This document shows positions 30,660 through 44,685 of a stretch of 64,000 nucleotides of DNA, piece after piece (within the stretch, counting starts at the first letter, position 1; every line of letters starts with the position of its first letter). The notes under the pieces are model-generated. The model was not told the DNA's origin and made no database searches. It saw only the letters and a list, made by a program, of their open reading frames with translations. The DNA comes from Euptelea pleiosperma (Eukaryota; Streptophyta; Magnoliopsida; Ranunculales; Eupteleaceae): positions 5,254,829 through 5,318,828 of the forward strand of contig CM068540.1 in assembly GCA_035048495.1 (NCBI GenBank), read 5' to 3'. Made by a program: the position numbers and the translations under genes.

Positions 30660-33600
30660 ATGGTGAATTTGGGGTTGTTATCTGGCAAAAAGTCTCAAAA
30701 AACTGTGAATTTGAACTTCAGATTGCCTTATTTCACTCATTGGGGGCAGAGCCTAATCGTCTGCGGTTCGGAACATGTGCTTGGTTCATGGAATGTGAAG
30801 CAAGGTCTGCTCTTGACACCATGTCATCAAGGCGAGGAGCTAATATGGTGCGGAAAAATTGCAGTTCCGATTGAGTTCCAATGCGAATACAGTTATTATT
30901 TGGTTGATGACAACAGAAATGTTCTAAGATCGGAAGAGGGGATGAAGCGCAAAATACTCCTCCCCAAAAAGATTCAGGAAGGAGAATTGGTGGAGCTTCA
31001 TGATCTCTGGCAGGTATCGAGATAGATATTGATTTTACCTTATTGTTTGATAAACTGCAATAAATTACGATATTCTGAAGCATTTCCCCCCATTGTATCG
31101 TATCATACCCCTCAGAAAATGATATTTATTGTAGGAAAATAATTACATTACTTACTGATATTTAGTACCATGATCAATCCTAGGTATATCTGGGGTAATT
31201 TAAATTAATTTACTCTGCAGATCTCCTTGGTGGGTACTTTGGATATATGGTTTTAATTGTATGTGTATCAGTGATCCCCAAAAATGATATCTATCGCTAT
31301 TAGTATCGGTAAATTTCGTACTGTATTCATTGTACAATATATTAGAATAAATTATGATGAAATTACCCCCTATGTATCACGTCATAACCGTCAGATATAT
31401 AATTGTACAATGTAACATACCCTTCAGATATACGGTAAAATGATATACCTATAGTACAATACATTATGTATATATGATAGTTAATACCATGGGTCCTTGA
31501 GAAGCTGCATATATTGAAAGCTTTTTGGAAGTTCAATTTAGTCTGAATGTTGTGTGTACGATAATCTCTTCTTTCTTTCATTTGTAGATGCCTACAGTAC
31601 ATTATATGTCGTCGTATGGAGGGTAAATTTGTTTCCTGTTACACAACAAAAATTAATTGAAAAAGGAAGTAGGAACCAATGGTGCTCACCATATTGCATT
31701 TTGTGCTTCTTTGAGAAGAAGGATATCTGAGGAGAATGTGTTCTAACTGCTGCGAAAACAAGCTTATGTTTATACTTGGGATTATTAAGAAACACTTCAA
31801 AAATGTTATCATTCGCCTTGTTGACAACTGAAGTGTGATATAGTTAACAATTTTATTGATTCTACAGACTGGAGTATGGGTGTGTATCAAAAAGTAAGCA
31901 ATTGTTTATGCTGATGCCTGAAGAGCTATATAGGGAAAGCACTCAAAGATTACTCTAACTCAATGCTAATGAGTTTATGTTCTGATTAGTTCTTCTACAA
32001 GGAATGTAATCAATGTGGCTAGAATTTATCCCTGAGCATTAATCCTAATCCAGACTTTTTCACTGAGTATTCATCCACATATGCTAAATGTACATGTAGC
32101 AAGAAAAGCCATAATGGAGTATCATTTTATTTGCATCAAGAGTTGTGGTAGTATGTGTTAGGAGAAAAAAAAGGAGTTTGGCAAAAGGGGCAGGAGTAGG
32201 GACAAGAACTCAGAGTGTGAGAGCACATTGGTTAGAAGATTCCCGCTAGGAGAGTCATAAGGAAAGAGGCAAGAAAGGGTTGTATTTTGCAAGATCCGAG
32301 AAGAAGAAAAATACTGAAAAAACTCTGTGGCATTCTGATAGTTCCCTTTTCTAAATTGTGTCCATTCTTAGTATGATTGTAGCCAGTGGCAGAGCCAGGA
32401 TTTTGTACAAGGGGGGTTCGCCACTGATTGTAGCAATGGAGACACACTGTATTTTCTTTTATCATCATGACAGTGCCACTTTTTGGTTATTAATAGGGCT
32501 CCATATTGTTAGAAATAGGGAATATCCTTTGGTTCCACAAGGCTGCAGGAAGGCCAGTGGTCAATCAAAAATGGTTTTCAATATATACAGAGGGGGATAG
32601 TAGTGATTGCACTTGCAGGTGATTGGGTGATGGAGGAAACATGAGTGCATGGTACAGCATTGGTAGAGGCAGAGATGATATACTGAGGATCAGGGACTTT
32701 CAGCACAGCTGGATGGAACAAGAGCGGGGAGCTTGTTACAAGTTTCAAGTCCTTGTTTCCGCAGTTGAGTGGGGTTGTTTGGACTTTGGAGTGGATGAAG
32801 ATGATCTGGAGAGATTCTGGGAACACGACAACTGTGGTGGATCTTAGGAGAGTCACGACTGCAGACATGGACATCATATATCGAGCTGCACCTTGAGTGA
32901 GCCTTCTTTTTTGAAAGGTTATTTGCTGCAGAAGACATCTAGGCTGTTTCTAGGCAAAGGATTTGGGGTTATGGGAAGGTTGTTAGGATGGTGACATGAC
33001 AAGAGTGGCCCACCCCTTGCAAATGCCTTAAAGATGGACTGTTCTAGGCATGCCTGAGTGGATTCTTTTGTGCAAAAAGCTTATGCATCTTTAGGACTCT
33101 ACAGTAATATATTTTATTTATTATGCCTTTATGTTATTATCATACAGCTTAATTTTTTCCTTCCGATTTGAAACTTAATAACAGGAACAATTACACCTGG
33201 TCTTTTGGTACATGGACATTGTATTTATCAAAGAAGAGTCAGTCAGTCAAGTGTTTATCGCTTAATGGCTTAACCCATTGGCACCTCCGATGTCTGTCAG
33301 TTCATCAATGCCTTGTACTTTGATGCCCAAAATGGATTCAATCATTCTCTTCATTCAACGATGTATATATTGAGGTTTACTCTCATATACTCATTACACG
33401 CTCAATCAAGTTGTAGTCAACTAAAAACTTGAGTCATTTTTTTATTGTTTTATTTATCTACAACTTGACTTTGCTTGTATAAAGCTGTTTGCTTATCATG
33501 GAGTTAGTATGCCTTGTTTTAACTTTTAATACGTTTTCACCTCTGGTAGTTGTTTTATTATGGTTGTTTGAAGTGTTGCAATTTTGACTTTAACAAGTTC

Positions 33601-36600
33601 ACCTGAAAGTTCTTATGCCTTCATTGTTTGAATCCAGACTGCTTCAGAAGCTCTCTTTTTCAGAAGTGCCTTCAAAAATGTCATCTTTCGAGAAAGTTGG
33701 AGTTCAGATCCTGAAACACCACTAGGAGCCTTTCAGAATAGCATAGACCGGGAAGGTGTATCTGCTCACATCAAGCTTTTTGATTATTCCTTCTGAACTG
33801 CTCTTCTTCTTTTTGAAAACTTGTGATTTCAGTTATCCATTAGTCGAGTCATGTATCCTTTACAGATCTTGATTTCTTTAAACAGATTCATTCGTTGTTC
33901 ATTTCAAAATTAGCTGCCCAAGGATAGAAGAAGCCACATCAGTAAGCCACTCTTTGCCAAATCTCTTGCTTTGGCATTGCTCAGATATTGAAATTTGGTT
34001 TTCTTTGACAAATTTTTGCAGGTTTATGTGATCGGTAGTTCCAGCCAGTTGGGGCAATGGAAGGTTCAGGATGGAATTAAACTAAGCTACGCCGGTGAAT
34101 CTTTTTGGGAAGCAGATTGTGTGATGAAAAAGGATGAACTCCCAATAAAATATCCTTATGGGATTCTTCGTCAGAAATGAGATGACAGTTTCCTTAACAT
34201 TTCTTCTTGTTTTCTATATCTTGGCAATAATTCATGTTCTCTCTCTGTATGTCGATCTTTCCTTAACAGTAGTTCCACATACAAGTACTGTCAAAATGGC
34301 AAAGCAGGAAATGTTTCATTGGAAGTTGGTTCAAATCGGGAGCTCTCTGTTGACTCAACATCAAAAAGTTCACCAAGATACATTTCCCTATCTGATGGCA
34401 TCTTCCGAGTAAATTATTGAATTTGAACTACATCTTTCTAAGTAACAACCTTATCTTACATGGGATTGAAAATCATAATCCATTAATTTTGATTTTCTCA
34501 GGAAATGCCATGGAGAGGTGCTGGTGTTGCAATCCCCATGTTCTCCGTTAGGTCAGAGGACGATCTTGGAGTTGGAGAGTTTCTTGACCTGAAGTTACTT
34601 GTTGACTGGGCAGTTGAGTCGGGGTTCCATTTGGTTCAGCTTTTGCCAGTCAATGATACATCCGTGCATGGGATGTGGTGGGATTCATATCCATACAGGT
34701 AGAACAATCACGTTCCCTACAAAAGTTTGTAATACTAACAACAATGTGACACAAATCTTTTCACCTGTTATGTTACGTAACAAAGGCACTCCATTTTCTG
34801 GAGATAAGGAAAATGTCTTGTTGCACACATACACTGAAACACTCATGAATACCTCTTCTTCTGGTTTCAAATATTTCTTACTAGTTATTTGTTTCTGATG
34901 TATTTTTACTTATCTTGTAAGTTTTTATTTACTTAATACTGTTCTGAATAGTTTCTTCAGTGTTATCATCTAACTATACTGATGTGTTAAGTTTCATGGG
35001 TTTTCTGGGTCACCATGTCATATACTCTGTGGTCATGTTTAATTCCCACACACATGTTCTGTCTAATTTAATCATGCTGTTTGGTGACTTCAACATGTGA
35101 AGATTCAAATTAGGTTATAAAATTGATTTTTTGATCCCACTTTAAAGCTTTCGTTTCCAATGTCTTGGACCTGCAGCTCTCTTTCTGTATTTGCGCTGCA
35201 TCCATTATATCTAAGAGTGCAAGCGCTTTCAGAAAATATGTCAAAAGAGATTAAGGTGCTCTTCCTAACCTTTTTCTTTTATCATGTGAAGGTTAATCAT
35301 GACATGCTTGTTTAATCTGTGCTGGTTATTTCGGTTTCAATGCCGAAAGAACCACATATTTCATGTTTTGCTTATGTTGATGTGTGACTTCTGAATCTTT
35401 CCTCACTTTGCAGCAAGAGATCTTGAAAGCAAAAGAGCGGCTGGATGGGAAGGTAATTCCCTCTTTGTTCTTGTTATAATGGAAAGAGCTCAGTAATGCA
35501 CTGTTTACGTCACATCATATCTGAAATATACTAAACGGAATAAAAATTTCTGGTGTACTGCTTAATTTAATTTACAAGTTCATATACTTTTGGTTTCAAT
35601 TGAGTAGCTGGTTTGAAGAATGCAGACAACTTGAGAAAACCAGTTCTCTTAAATATTTCCAGACAAAGGATAATACATTATGTCTGAATCTGAGGACTTA
35701 AGTTCTAGGATATGGATTTAGTGCAGGTTTATGCGTTGACACTGTATTTGTTGAGTTTCTCTTTATCCGGTTTCTTAGACAGAATTTTTTTTCATCCTCT
35801 TCCTAGTTCCTACATATTTCAGCTTACATTCATGAGTATTATAATTTATTAAATAACAAGATAATGGAAAGAATAATAACACTTTTAGAAGAACTAAAGC
35901 AAAGGAAACTAAGGGAAGAAAGAAGAAAAAACAACTGGAAGAAAGAGTGACTTTTTAATTTCGAAAATCTTCAATCATGACTATATGTGTATTCTGACAC
36001 TTAGTCTCTCAGTTATGTGCATCAGTGCATATACCTGACAAACTTTTTCTTTTAAACCAAATAGTTGTTTAGAGTAGTATTAGGACTTTAGAGTATGCAT
36101 TCATGCATGTTTTAGCATTATAATAAAAAATTGTGTAGGCGTTTCAAGTGTTTCTATACATTTATTGGTTGATACACAGTTGATATGGTTCAATACTCTA
36201 TAATGTATCAATATCATCTACCATGCTAGTGAACTTAGGAAACTCTAACGATGTGGAGATATCTTAGATATTCTCCCATGATTCCGCATCTAGGTGAACC
36301 ATGCTCTCAAGCAAAACACGCAGTCTTATTTTCAGGAAATACGGCCTTTTCAAGTAATTGACAATTTTAATGGTTCCATGACATATGTTTTACATGACAT
36401 GGAAGGGATTGCAGCACATGCAGACACTGCTTGAACACACACATCAAAACACTTCTGACATGAAATGATCCCATGCCCACATATTGCAGATATTTGTTGG
36501 TTGGTCCAGGCTTTTAGCATTTCAAATTCTAACATTGGAAACTTACAGTTTAATTAGGTGCATGCACATCAGCAGGTTGATGGGCTTTTTACATTTCCAT

Positions 36601-39600
36601 TATTTTCCACTTCAAAAATTCAATATAGTGATAGTTTTGCAAGCCCATATTAAAATTTCTATTGAAAACAGCAACATCAACTTTGAAAGTGAGAATATGT
36701 TTCCTCCCATGTGGCTCTGTCCGTATGCTCATTTTGATTATGCATACACAATGATATTCACTACAAGAAGAAGGCTTTTCATCTGGAAGTTTAAAGGTCT
36801 GCAAGATAACTTAGTTGAAGGCAACGGCCAATCATCCATAATAGATGATAGAAGCAAGAGGAGGGCTGTTGTTTGAATGATTGATTTCGTAACTGACTTT
36901 ACTAGTGAGGACTGATACATGGGCATCCTATTCATTATCTATGAATGTAGTAGCTGTAGTTTCTACAAGTGTATGAGTTGGGAACTTGGGGTTAAACATT
37001 GTTTTGTGTTTCAAGAACTGTTTTGTATTGTCGGTTCTCTATGCTCCTTTTGAGTTGATTTAGTAAAAGGTACTAGGAGTAAACAAGAATCTCAAATTAA
37101 ACTAAGATTATGAGTTGACCACAAATCTGGGTATCTACTCTCTTCTTTGACTGTCCATACTCGATGATAACTGTATGTTCCATGACACCAATGTTTGGCT
37201 ACTACATGTTTTTATTGTTTTATGTTTGGGCTTGCACAGGTTGTTGATTATGAGGCTACTTTGGCTACCAAGCTTTCGATTGCCAAGAAAATTTACTCCC
37301 TAGAGAAGGATTCAATACTTACTTCCAGTTCCTTTCAGAAATTTTTCTCTGAGAACAAGGTACATCTAATGTTTTTATTCTAATTGTTATAGTGTTTGCA
37401 TACATAATTGGGTTCATCTAAGAACTTCTTCAGCTGTGCTGGCTTTAAAAGCCAATTGCAACCTACATTCTTGACTTTTATTGGTAACAGGAGTGGTTGA
37501 AACCCTATGCGGCCTTCTGTTTCTTGAGGGATTTTTTTGAGACATCAGATCATAGCCAATGGGGTCTCTTTTCTCATCATTCAAAAGACAAGGTAATAAA
37601 GCCTGTGATCTCCTTGTAATTGGGTTGAGAAATTATTTACTTTAAGTACTTATTGCCTGATTTGTTTATGTTTCCCAATAATTATTCAAGGATATCCGAT
37701 TTAGTTTTTTGAATTCTGATATCGTGCAGAACCTTTGACTTCATAGCTTATTGAAAGCACACTTGCAATCTCTAATAGCATTTTTCTTGTGGTTCAGCTT
37801 GAGAAGCTTGTTTCAAAGGATAGTGTGCACTATGACATTATTTGCTTCCATTATTATATTCAGTTTCATTTACATCTACAAGTAAGTGAAGATGATCTTA
37901 ATCTTTTACATTATGTGTATTATTAGGCTCACATTTGTATACCAAAACTTCCTTGTCTCATGCTGTTAATCAACTTCTGACTTGGCAGTTGTTAGAAGCA
38001 GCAACATACGCGAGAAAGAATAGAGTGATCTTAAAGGGAGATCTACCCATTGGTGTGGACAGGTTCAGTGTTGATACCTGGGTGTATCCAAATTTGTTTC
38101 GCATGAACACGGCTACTGGAGCACCGCCGGATTATTTTGATAAAAATGGACAGAATTGGGGTTTCCCCACTTATAATTGGGAGGAAATGTCAAAAGACAA
38201 CTATGCTTGGTGGCGTGCTCGTTTAACACAGGTTTCTTTCTTAATTTATTCTCTTTAGCCCGTTTTCATTATACATTTGATTAAACATTCTGTTATGTTA
38301 TCTGAGTTATTTCTCCATTGGATGGCATTTATCTGTTGCACTCACAGATGGCAAAATACTTCACAGCATACAGAATAGATCATATCTTAGGTTTCTTTAG
38401 AATTTGGGAGCTTCCAGAACATGCTATCACGGGTCTAGTTGGAAAATTCCGACCATCTATCCCTCTAAGTCAGGTATAGTCGCTCTTTCTTGGTTCAAGG
38501 TTCTAAATTTTGATTTGCAGTGTATGTTTCAGTTAGATTGGAAATAGAAACATTTCGATCTATATGGAGATTTTTGGAAATTATGGAAATGTCATAGAAA
38601 AACATAAAAAATATAATTTGAAGTTTTAGAAAATTATACATAAGTATGAAAACATGCTCTGAACTCGTCACACCACAATAAATCATTTGGAGTAGGAAAT
38701 GCAAAATTAATAATGTTCAATGCATGCTGAGCAGGTATCTGGGACTCAAACTTACACATTTAAATGTTCATAATCATGCAGTTAAGTACATAAAAGCAAA
38801 AAAAAAAAAACACAGTTACATTACAACCTGAAGAGGTCATAAGTATATGGATCTTCAACCTACGAGTCCCCTATTTTTTGGTATTTTAATCACAAAAATT
38901 AGTTTACACTCATTGGAGTTAATATATTATTCAAAATTATGGGTAATGGATTCCCATTACAAGTATTATTTACTACTAATCTAATAATTTCCATACACCA
39001 TTCATTACTATTAACTAGATTTTATATATTTTGATATACAAAATAATAAATATTTGTAGAATAGAAATATCTCAGTAATGTTTTTGTTTCGGTCCTTGTG
39101 GAAATGTAAATAACTTCGCATGTTTATGGTTCAAATTTGAGAAAATGATGGCTAGACAAGTTTAGCTCAGGAATACGTTTATTTGCTAATATGATGGCCG
39201 TAAAGATTTTACATAGTATTAAAGATGTAGAAGGTATTGAGCCGATCTCTTTCTTCTTCTCTTAGTTACATGCATTTATTGCTTCCCTTGTAGGAAGAGC
39301 TTGAGAGGGAGGGAGTTTGGGACTTTGATCGTTTGAGCCGTCCATATATTCGGCAAGAAGTTTTACAGGTTTTATGCCACATCTTTATTATTGTTTACTC
39401 CTAAAGTTTTATCACTTCACAGAATTCTACCTATGATATTGTTTGCCTTCTAGTTAAATACATTTTATTCATGCTATTTAATTATGTTATTTCTTTTTCA
39501 GGATAAGTTTGGAGATTCTTGGACTGTTATTGCTTCTAACTTCTTGAATGAATATCAGAAGCATTGCTATGAGGTGATCATCGTGGTTCCTAATGGTTTC

Positions 39601-42600
39601 TTTGATCTTTTTTATCTTTTCCCACCACATGACGGGTCTTTGCTGAGGGATTTCTAGGTTCCCTCAGAACTTTGCACAACTATGAGAAAGACATGCATGG
39701 TATTTTAGTAGATTTGAAGTTATTTTAGTAGTTTTGAAAGACAGAACTTCATATGCAATTCTTATAGAGATAACAAATGTTCTAGAAACAGTATAGTGAG
39801 CCATTTTCTGTTTTGGTTATTTTATTATGTCATAATTAGGAGCCAGTAGAAACTGAATCTTCTAAATTCTACTTCTTTTTTCCTTATTTGAAAACATTGA
39901 AAATTAAGTTTATTAACGAAGAGTACAAAAAAGTCAAGTAGATCATAGAATGTGTGACATTACAATTCAGGGATTAGTTAAAGCTAAATGTATTATTATT
40001 AATGGTTGTATACTTTATTCTAAGATTTTTCTGGCTTACATGACGAATGGTAGAGAGATAAATACCAGTTGTTCGTATCAGCTGTTTTAAATAAATCATA
40101 TCTGTGAATAAACTTTTGTGTAAGGGCCTTGGTTTTGTTATTTTCATGCCCATGTAAAGAGATTATTATACAACTCATTCTCTAAGTTGATTTTATGCTA
40201 ATAGCATAAACTTTGACACTTCCTGAAATACATAAGTCATGGATCCATTATATACTTGAGGTTAATGTCTTTGGTGGAAAAAAAAAACGTAATAGAAAGA
40301 AAGAAGGAAAGAAGATTGAAACTTTGGGAGAAGAATTAGGTTGGTCAGGTGGATTGCATCTTTTATTACACTAGTCAACTTATCATAATGACTAATGTGC
40401 CCTATAGGAATAGAAGGAGAATGAAGGTTTGGCCTAATAGTTATGTTGACGTGCATCTAATATGCGTATTTGACATTGAAGCTGTTATAATATAGAGTGA
40501 CTTTGCTAGTGAGCATCGAAATATCTGTCCTTGAGATCTACAATTCAAACACTTCAGTCTTGTGCTAATGAAGAAATTACACCTTTTGTATTTCACTTTA
40601 AAAAGGTCATCTAGTTTTCGGTGTGGGAGTTGAAGTAACACTGTATTCCCAAAGTTTGGTACTTCTTAATGCTTGCATTCCTGTTTCTACAAATGCTTAT
40701 TAGCGCGTGGATTTCACCGTCAGGCTAGTTTACGCTTGAGTATTCCAGTGATGAACAAAAATTATATTCTGAAATGTTATACTCTTCTTTACTTCTTGTT
40801 AGAAAAATCTTTTAATTGACAAGTACAAGTATAATGTGCTATTGAGTATCTTTTATTTATACAAAGTATGCTGCTTTGTACCTTTAGAAATGTTACTTAA
40901 AATTTCAAGTTTCTTGAAGTCCATTTCCCAGTTTTCTTATATGAATTGCTTGTAGACCTCAATGTTATGTTTTCGTTACATGCTTTAGTTCTATTATTCC
41001 CTGTAAAACATCAAAGGAGCTTGGTGGACTAATATTCTGGAATATTGTTATAGTTCAAGGAGGACTGCAATACAGAGAAAAAAATTGTTTCCAAACTTAA
41101 ATCTTGTGTTGAAAGGTCACTATGGCTGGAGAATGAAGACAAAATACGGCGTGACCTCTTTGATCTTCTTCAGGTAGAATATAATGTCTGGGAGATAGTA
41201 GAGTTAGAGTCCGTACCCTCATCTTTTCTCTTACTTCTTTATCAGGCACATATTTTTTCTGCTTACTTTTTCAAGAGGCTTGTCTAAAAGACTTAGTATT
41301 CGATGTTATTGCTGTGATGGTCTTAGATTTGTAATGGTATACTATGTATTTGGTTGCAGAATATTGTTCTTATCAGAGACCCAGAGGATGCGAGGAAGTT
41401 TTATCCTCGTTTCAATATTGAAGATACATCGAGTTTTAAAGATTTAGATGATCACAGGTATTTGGATCATAGTAGAGATATTCTCAATTGTAAGAGACCA
41501 AGCTTGTATCCTACACCCTCGTTTTTGTTTGGAAAATTAGGTTAATTTTTAATAATTTCATATGGCTGATGGTGCACTGCATTTCCTACTCTGTTCTAGC
41601 AATTGTGTTTCCTTTATTATATAAAAGAAGATGAATCATAAGACACATCATGGTCTATCTACCAAACATTTCTCACTGGATTTTTCTTGCTACAGTAAAA
41701 ATGTACTGAAAAGATTATACTATGATTACTATTTCTGTCGGCAAGAAACTCTTTGGAGCCAAAATGCACTGAAGACTCTGCCTGTCCTCTTGAACTCGTC
41801 AGATATGCTGGCCTGTGGAGAAGATCTTGGGCTCATTCCTTCTTGTGTTCATCCAGTATGTCCTTCCCACTCGGTTTTTTTCTCTCTTCCTTTTTTTAAG
41901 TGAATATTGAGCTAAAATTCCAGAGTTTGTGAATTGTGATCGGTGATCTTTCTATTCAGGTTATGCAAGAGTTAGGATTAATAGGTTTACGCATTCAACG
42001 TATGTCAAGTGAACCCGGTCTGGAGTTTGGCATTCCTTCTCAATACAGTTATATGACGGTAAGCTCCTATGACTTTGGCTATTGATTGTGCATATCTATT
42101 TGTTCATTAGATTGCATACTTCCCATACCATAATAGAGTATGGTTAAGACTATTAATAGGGTGTGACCATACTGTTTTGCACAGTAGTAATTTACATTTA
42201 TAGGTTATTTGTGTTACTAAGCGAAGATTCCCTCATATCGATGGGGATATGGAAATGGATAGTAGAAAAAGGGATATGAATAAACATTTCGTTAAATCCA
42301 AGACATGGATATGATATGGTTATCCCATATTAATTTTAGTTTTATTATGCTACATATAGCTTTTTAGTCTTTACAGTGGGCTAATATCAACAAGACTTTT
42401 AATATTTGTAAGTCTTTAAGGTGAGAGTTCATAAGATGCATGCCCTTTATAAATGTATACTATGAGATAATAATATGAAAGCATTGGAATTCAAAAAATA
42501 ATGAATAACACAATGGTATATGAATAAGTAGTATCGAACTTTATTCATGCCATATTTGGTACTATATCATTTCAAATAGTGGAAACTGAGCATGATAGAT

Positions 42601-44636
42601 GAAATAACCTTCCAAGTGAAAAGAAAAGTAAAGAGGAAGAAGAAGAAGAGAGAAGAAAGAAAGAACTGAAGGAGAGTTAGGGTGTGTTATCTTGGCTGAA
42701 CCACTATCTGTTTTTACTTGAGTAAAAGTTACAATATGACAAAAATATCTTTAAGGGAAAGGCAAAAAGATAAAGTAGACTAAGAAGTGGTTAAAGACAA
42801 TTATGCCACTACTAAAACAAATAGAATCAAATTAAAGTCTGAAAATGTCCAACACTTTAAAGTTCGGCATAGATCCGTGTCATGCCCAAGCTGCTCATTA
42901 TCTCTTGTAGTTGCCTTCCACGTAGGGCTTTGGTGATGGCATTCACTAACTGCTCGTACAAACTGATATCCTGAGTGCATATCTCCTTGGATACCACATT
43001 CTTCCTAATGAAGGGGCAATCCACCTTTATGTGCCTAGTCCTCTCATGGAAGACTGAATTAGAAGAAATGTGTATGGACGCCTGGTTTCCAAAGTAGAGA
43101 GTCGTAGGTAAGCTCATCATGAAGCTCAAAAGATCTTTAAACACATCAACTAGCATTGTGTGCTATCTTACGTAACAAGGACATGGACATGTGTGTCGGT
43201 GTCCGACAGGGATAGAGTGCCAGATACACTGAATCTCACAAACCCAATATGTCGACACATCCGTACAGTTCAGTCTTTATGCTGAATGATATATCCTTTT
43301 AAATACTTTAGACCATGTTAAGTATGCACTATAGAAAGAATGTATTTAGATTAAGCTAATATACATTAAAATCACATAAACCATATACAAATAATAGCTG
43401 ATTTTTTTTGAATAAATTGAGATTTGTTGAAAACGTGTTGGCATGTGTCTCAGACGTGAATATGGCAAGGTGTTTGACACGGCAAAACGAAGTCTCTTTG
43501 TTACATGGGTGTTCTCACTGTACACTGCTTCAATGCTGGATACAAATCCAAAAATGCTTATCTAACCCCAAATAAAATTTTGAATTCTAAAGAAATACCT
43601 CATATTGTCTATTATTTTATTTTCACTCAATATCATCATTTCGCTTATAAAATAGTGTGACAAGTATAAATGTAATTTTCTGCAAGTCTTAGAATAATTG
43701 TCATCAGAAAATAAAATTGACTCAATTGCCCTAATGCATTTTAGGTGTGTGCTCCATCATGCCATGACTGCTCCACCATGCGAGCTTGGTGGGAAGAAGA
43801 TGAGGAAAGAAGATGTCGTTTTTATAAGAATGTGGTGGGGTCCAATGATGTACCACCTTCTCAATGCATTCCCGATGTTGCATACTTCATCCTACGTCAG
43901 CATGTTGAATCTCCATCAATGTGGGCAATTTTCCCTCTCCAGGTAGAGTGATAAATATGTTGTAACTACGCTTTTCATTCTTATTTTTATCTGGGTGACA
44001 TAATGCAAATGGATATACATGTATGTAGCTTGTAAAAAACCACAAACCTTGTTGTATCTGCAAGTAAACCATGGTTTTGTTACATGGGCAGGACTTGTTA
44101 GCGCTGAAAGAAGAATACATGACACGACCTGCAGAAGAGGAGACAATCAACGATCCCACAAATCCAAAGCACTACTGGAGATACCGTATGTTCAAATTTT
44201 ACTTCCAAAGCTTCACTTGACCCTTTTAGTGTGTTATGGAAACATGCGAAAACTTAGGGAGTTTGTGATTGAAAAAAAAAGGAACGGCTCCTTCAGGCTA
44301 TCACTTCTACATGGTCGTGTTTTGGAGGAAGCGAATCAGTCGTCTTTCCTACCATTAGATATCAAATTCGCATTTCAAAGATTTCCATTTCATTTTTCTT
44401 TTTCAGGTGTGCATGTGACATTGGAGTCTTTGCTTGGAGATAAGGAGCTTAAACTGACCATAAGAGGTCTTGTGCGTGGTAGTGGGAGATCACATCCTTC
44501 CGTGGAGGAAGTTAATGCGGCAGCTGTACTTCCAGAGAAGGATCAGGTTGCCAATAAGCAAGCAAGGATCGCTCGACCATTTCAGTTGAATGGAGCTCCC
44601 CAGAAGGAGAATCAAGCAGTGTCTGTAAGTCACTGA
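30660..44636 (+). CDS. DPE2: 4-alpha-glucanotransferase DPE2 (disproportionating enzyme 2)
   Basis: Twenty-two coding exons give 973 residues in one frame: 30660-31013, 33638-33755, 33886-33941, 34022-34149, 34279-34408, 34502-34698, 35177-35255, 35414-35452, 37240-37359, 37491-37592, 37798-37881, 37989-38231, 38348-38473, 39294-39368, 39502-39573, 41054-41173, 41360-41457, 41696-41855, 41960-42058, 43745-43942, 44092-44185, 44407-44636. Two starch-binding CBM20 domains (about 13-115 and 160-260) precede a GH77 domain starting at MPWRGAGVAIPMFSVRSEDD. The probable nucleophile is Asp561 (AYRIDHILG), the acid/base Glu756 (CGEDLG) and the third catalytic Asp808 (SCHDCSTMR). The spacing between the first two reflects the insertion typical of DPE2. 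No transit peptide is seen, fitting the cytosolic enzyme that moves glucosyl units from maltose to heteroglycan during night starch breakdown. All introns are GT-AG except intron 4, which is AT-AC. Length is close to Arabidopsis DPE2 (955 residues as I recall it). Confidence 0.96.
31014..33637 (+). other. DPE2 intron 1
   Basis: 2.6 kb with no recognised gene. Around 32393-32425 the phrase 'agtggcagagccaggatttt' followed by 'gtacaaggggggttcgcca' is a common dispersed plant repeat end, so part of 32390-33000 is probably transposon-derived, but no partner end was found. Confidence 0.5.
34150..34278 (+). other. U12-type AT-AC intron (DPE2 intron 4)
   Basis: The 5' end ATATCCTT matches the minor-spliceosome donor exactly, TTCCTTAAC at 34259-34267 matches the U12 branch site, and the intron ends in AC 11-12 bases further on (TTCCAC, 34278). 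Joining these ends gives PIKYKYCQNG, the expected CBM20 sequence, with codon phase preserved. No GT-AG choice nearby keeps the frame, and reading through meets TGA at 34178. Confidence 0.93.
35453..37239 (+). other. DPE2 intron 8
   Basis: 1.8 kb. Open frames at about 36350-36935 occur on both strands without family resemblance. Nothing recognised. Confidence 0.5.
39574..41053 (+). other. DPE2 intron 15
   Basis: 1.5 kb, AT-rich, with an A run near 40281. No gene or clear repeat seen. Confidence 0.5.
42857..43156 (-). pseudogene. Ty1/copia RNase H fragment in DPE2 intron 19
   Basis: About 100 residues read as the C-terminal RNase H part of copia pol: LYFGNQASIHISSNSVFHER, TRHIKVDCPFIR, and the YEQLVNAITKAL motif near the end. 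The usual catalytic Asp of the (C/D)DNQ motif is Gly here (FGNQ), and nothing of pol upstream remains. The fragment lies antisense to DPE2 in the 1.7-kb intron 42059-43744, where it should be spliced out. Confidence 0.8.
43168..43515. mobile_element. Degraded MITE of the 'gtgtccgacacgg' family
   Basis: The left phrases 'cgtaacaaggacatgg' and 'gtgtcggtgtccgaca' pair with the right phrases 'gtgtttgacacgg' and 'ctttgttacatgg'. It appears related to 17098-17212 and 19458-19591 but is longer. It lies in DPE2 intron 19. Confidence 0.45.
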
Positions 44637-44679
44637 ATTCTTTTTACATGGAGCCATGGGAAAATTTTACAAGTCAGAC

Positions 44680-44685
44680 AATAAA
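44680..44685 (+). terminator. Polyadenylation signal of DPE2
   Basis: AATAAA occurs 44 bases after the stop codon. Plant signals are loose, so the true site may lie further on. Confidence 0.4.

Noticed and set aside
34022..34180. DPE2 looks truncated by a stop codon at 34178 (pseudogene)
   Set aside because: A U12-type AT-AC intron begins at 34150 and removes the stop; the rest of the gene is intact and in frame.
36350..36935. Genes inside DPE2 intron 8
   Set aside because: Frames on both strands overlap, have no domain or family resemblance, and composition is intronic.
44019..44636. Independent 205-residue gene at the end of DPE2
   Set aside because: It is the last DPE2 exon plus read-through of intron 21; the GT-AG junction at 44186-44406 gives the conserved RYRVHVTLESLL.
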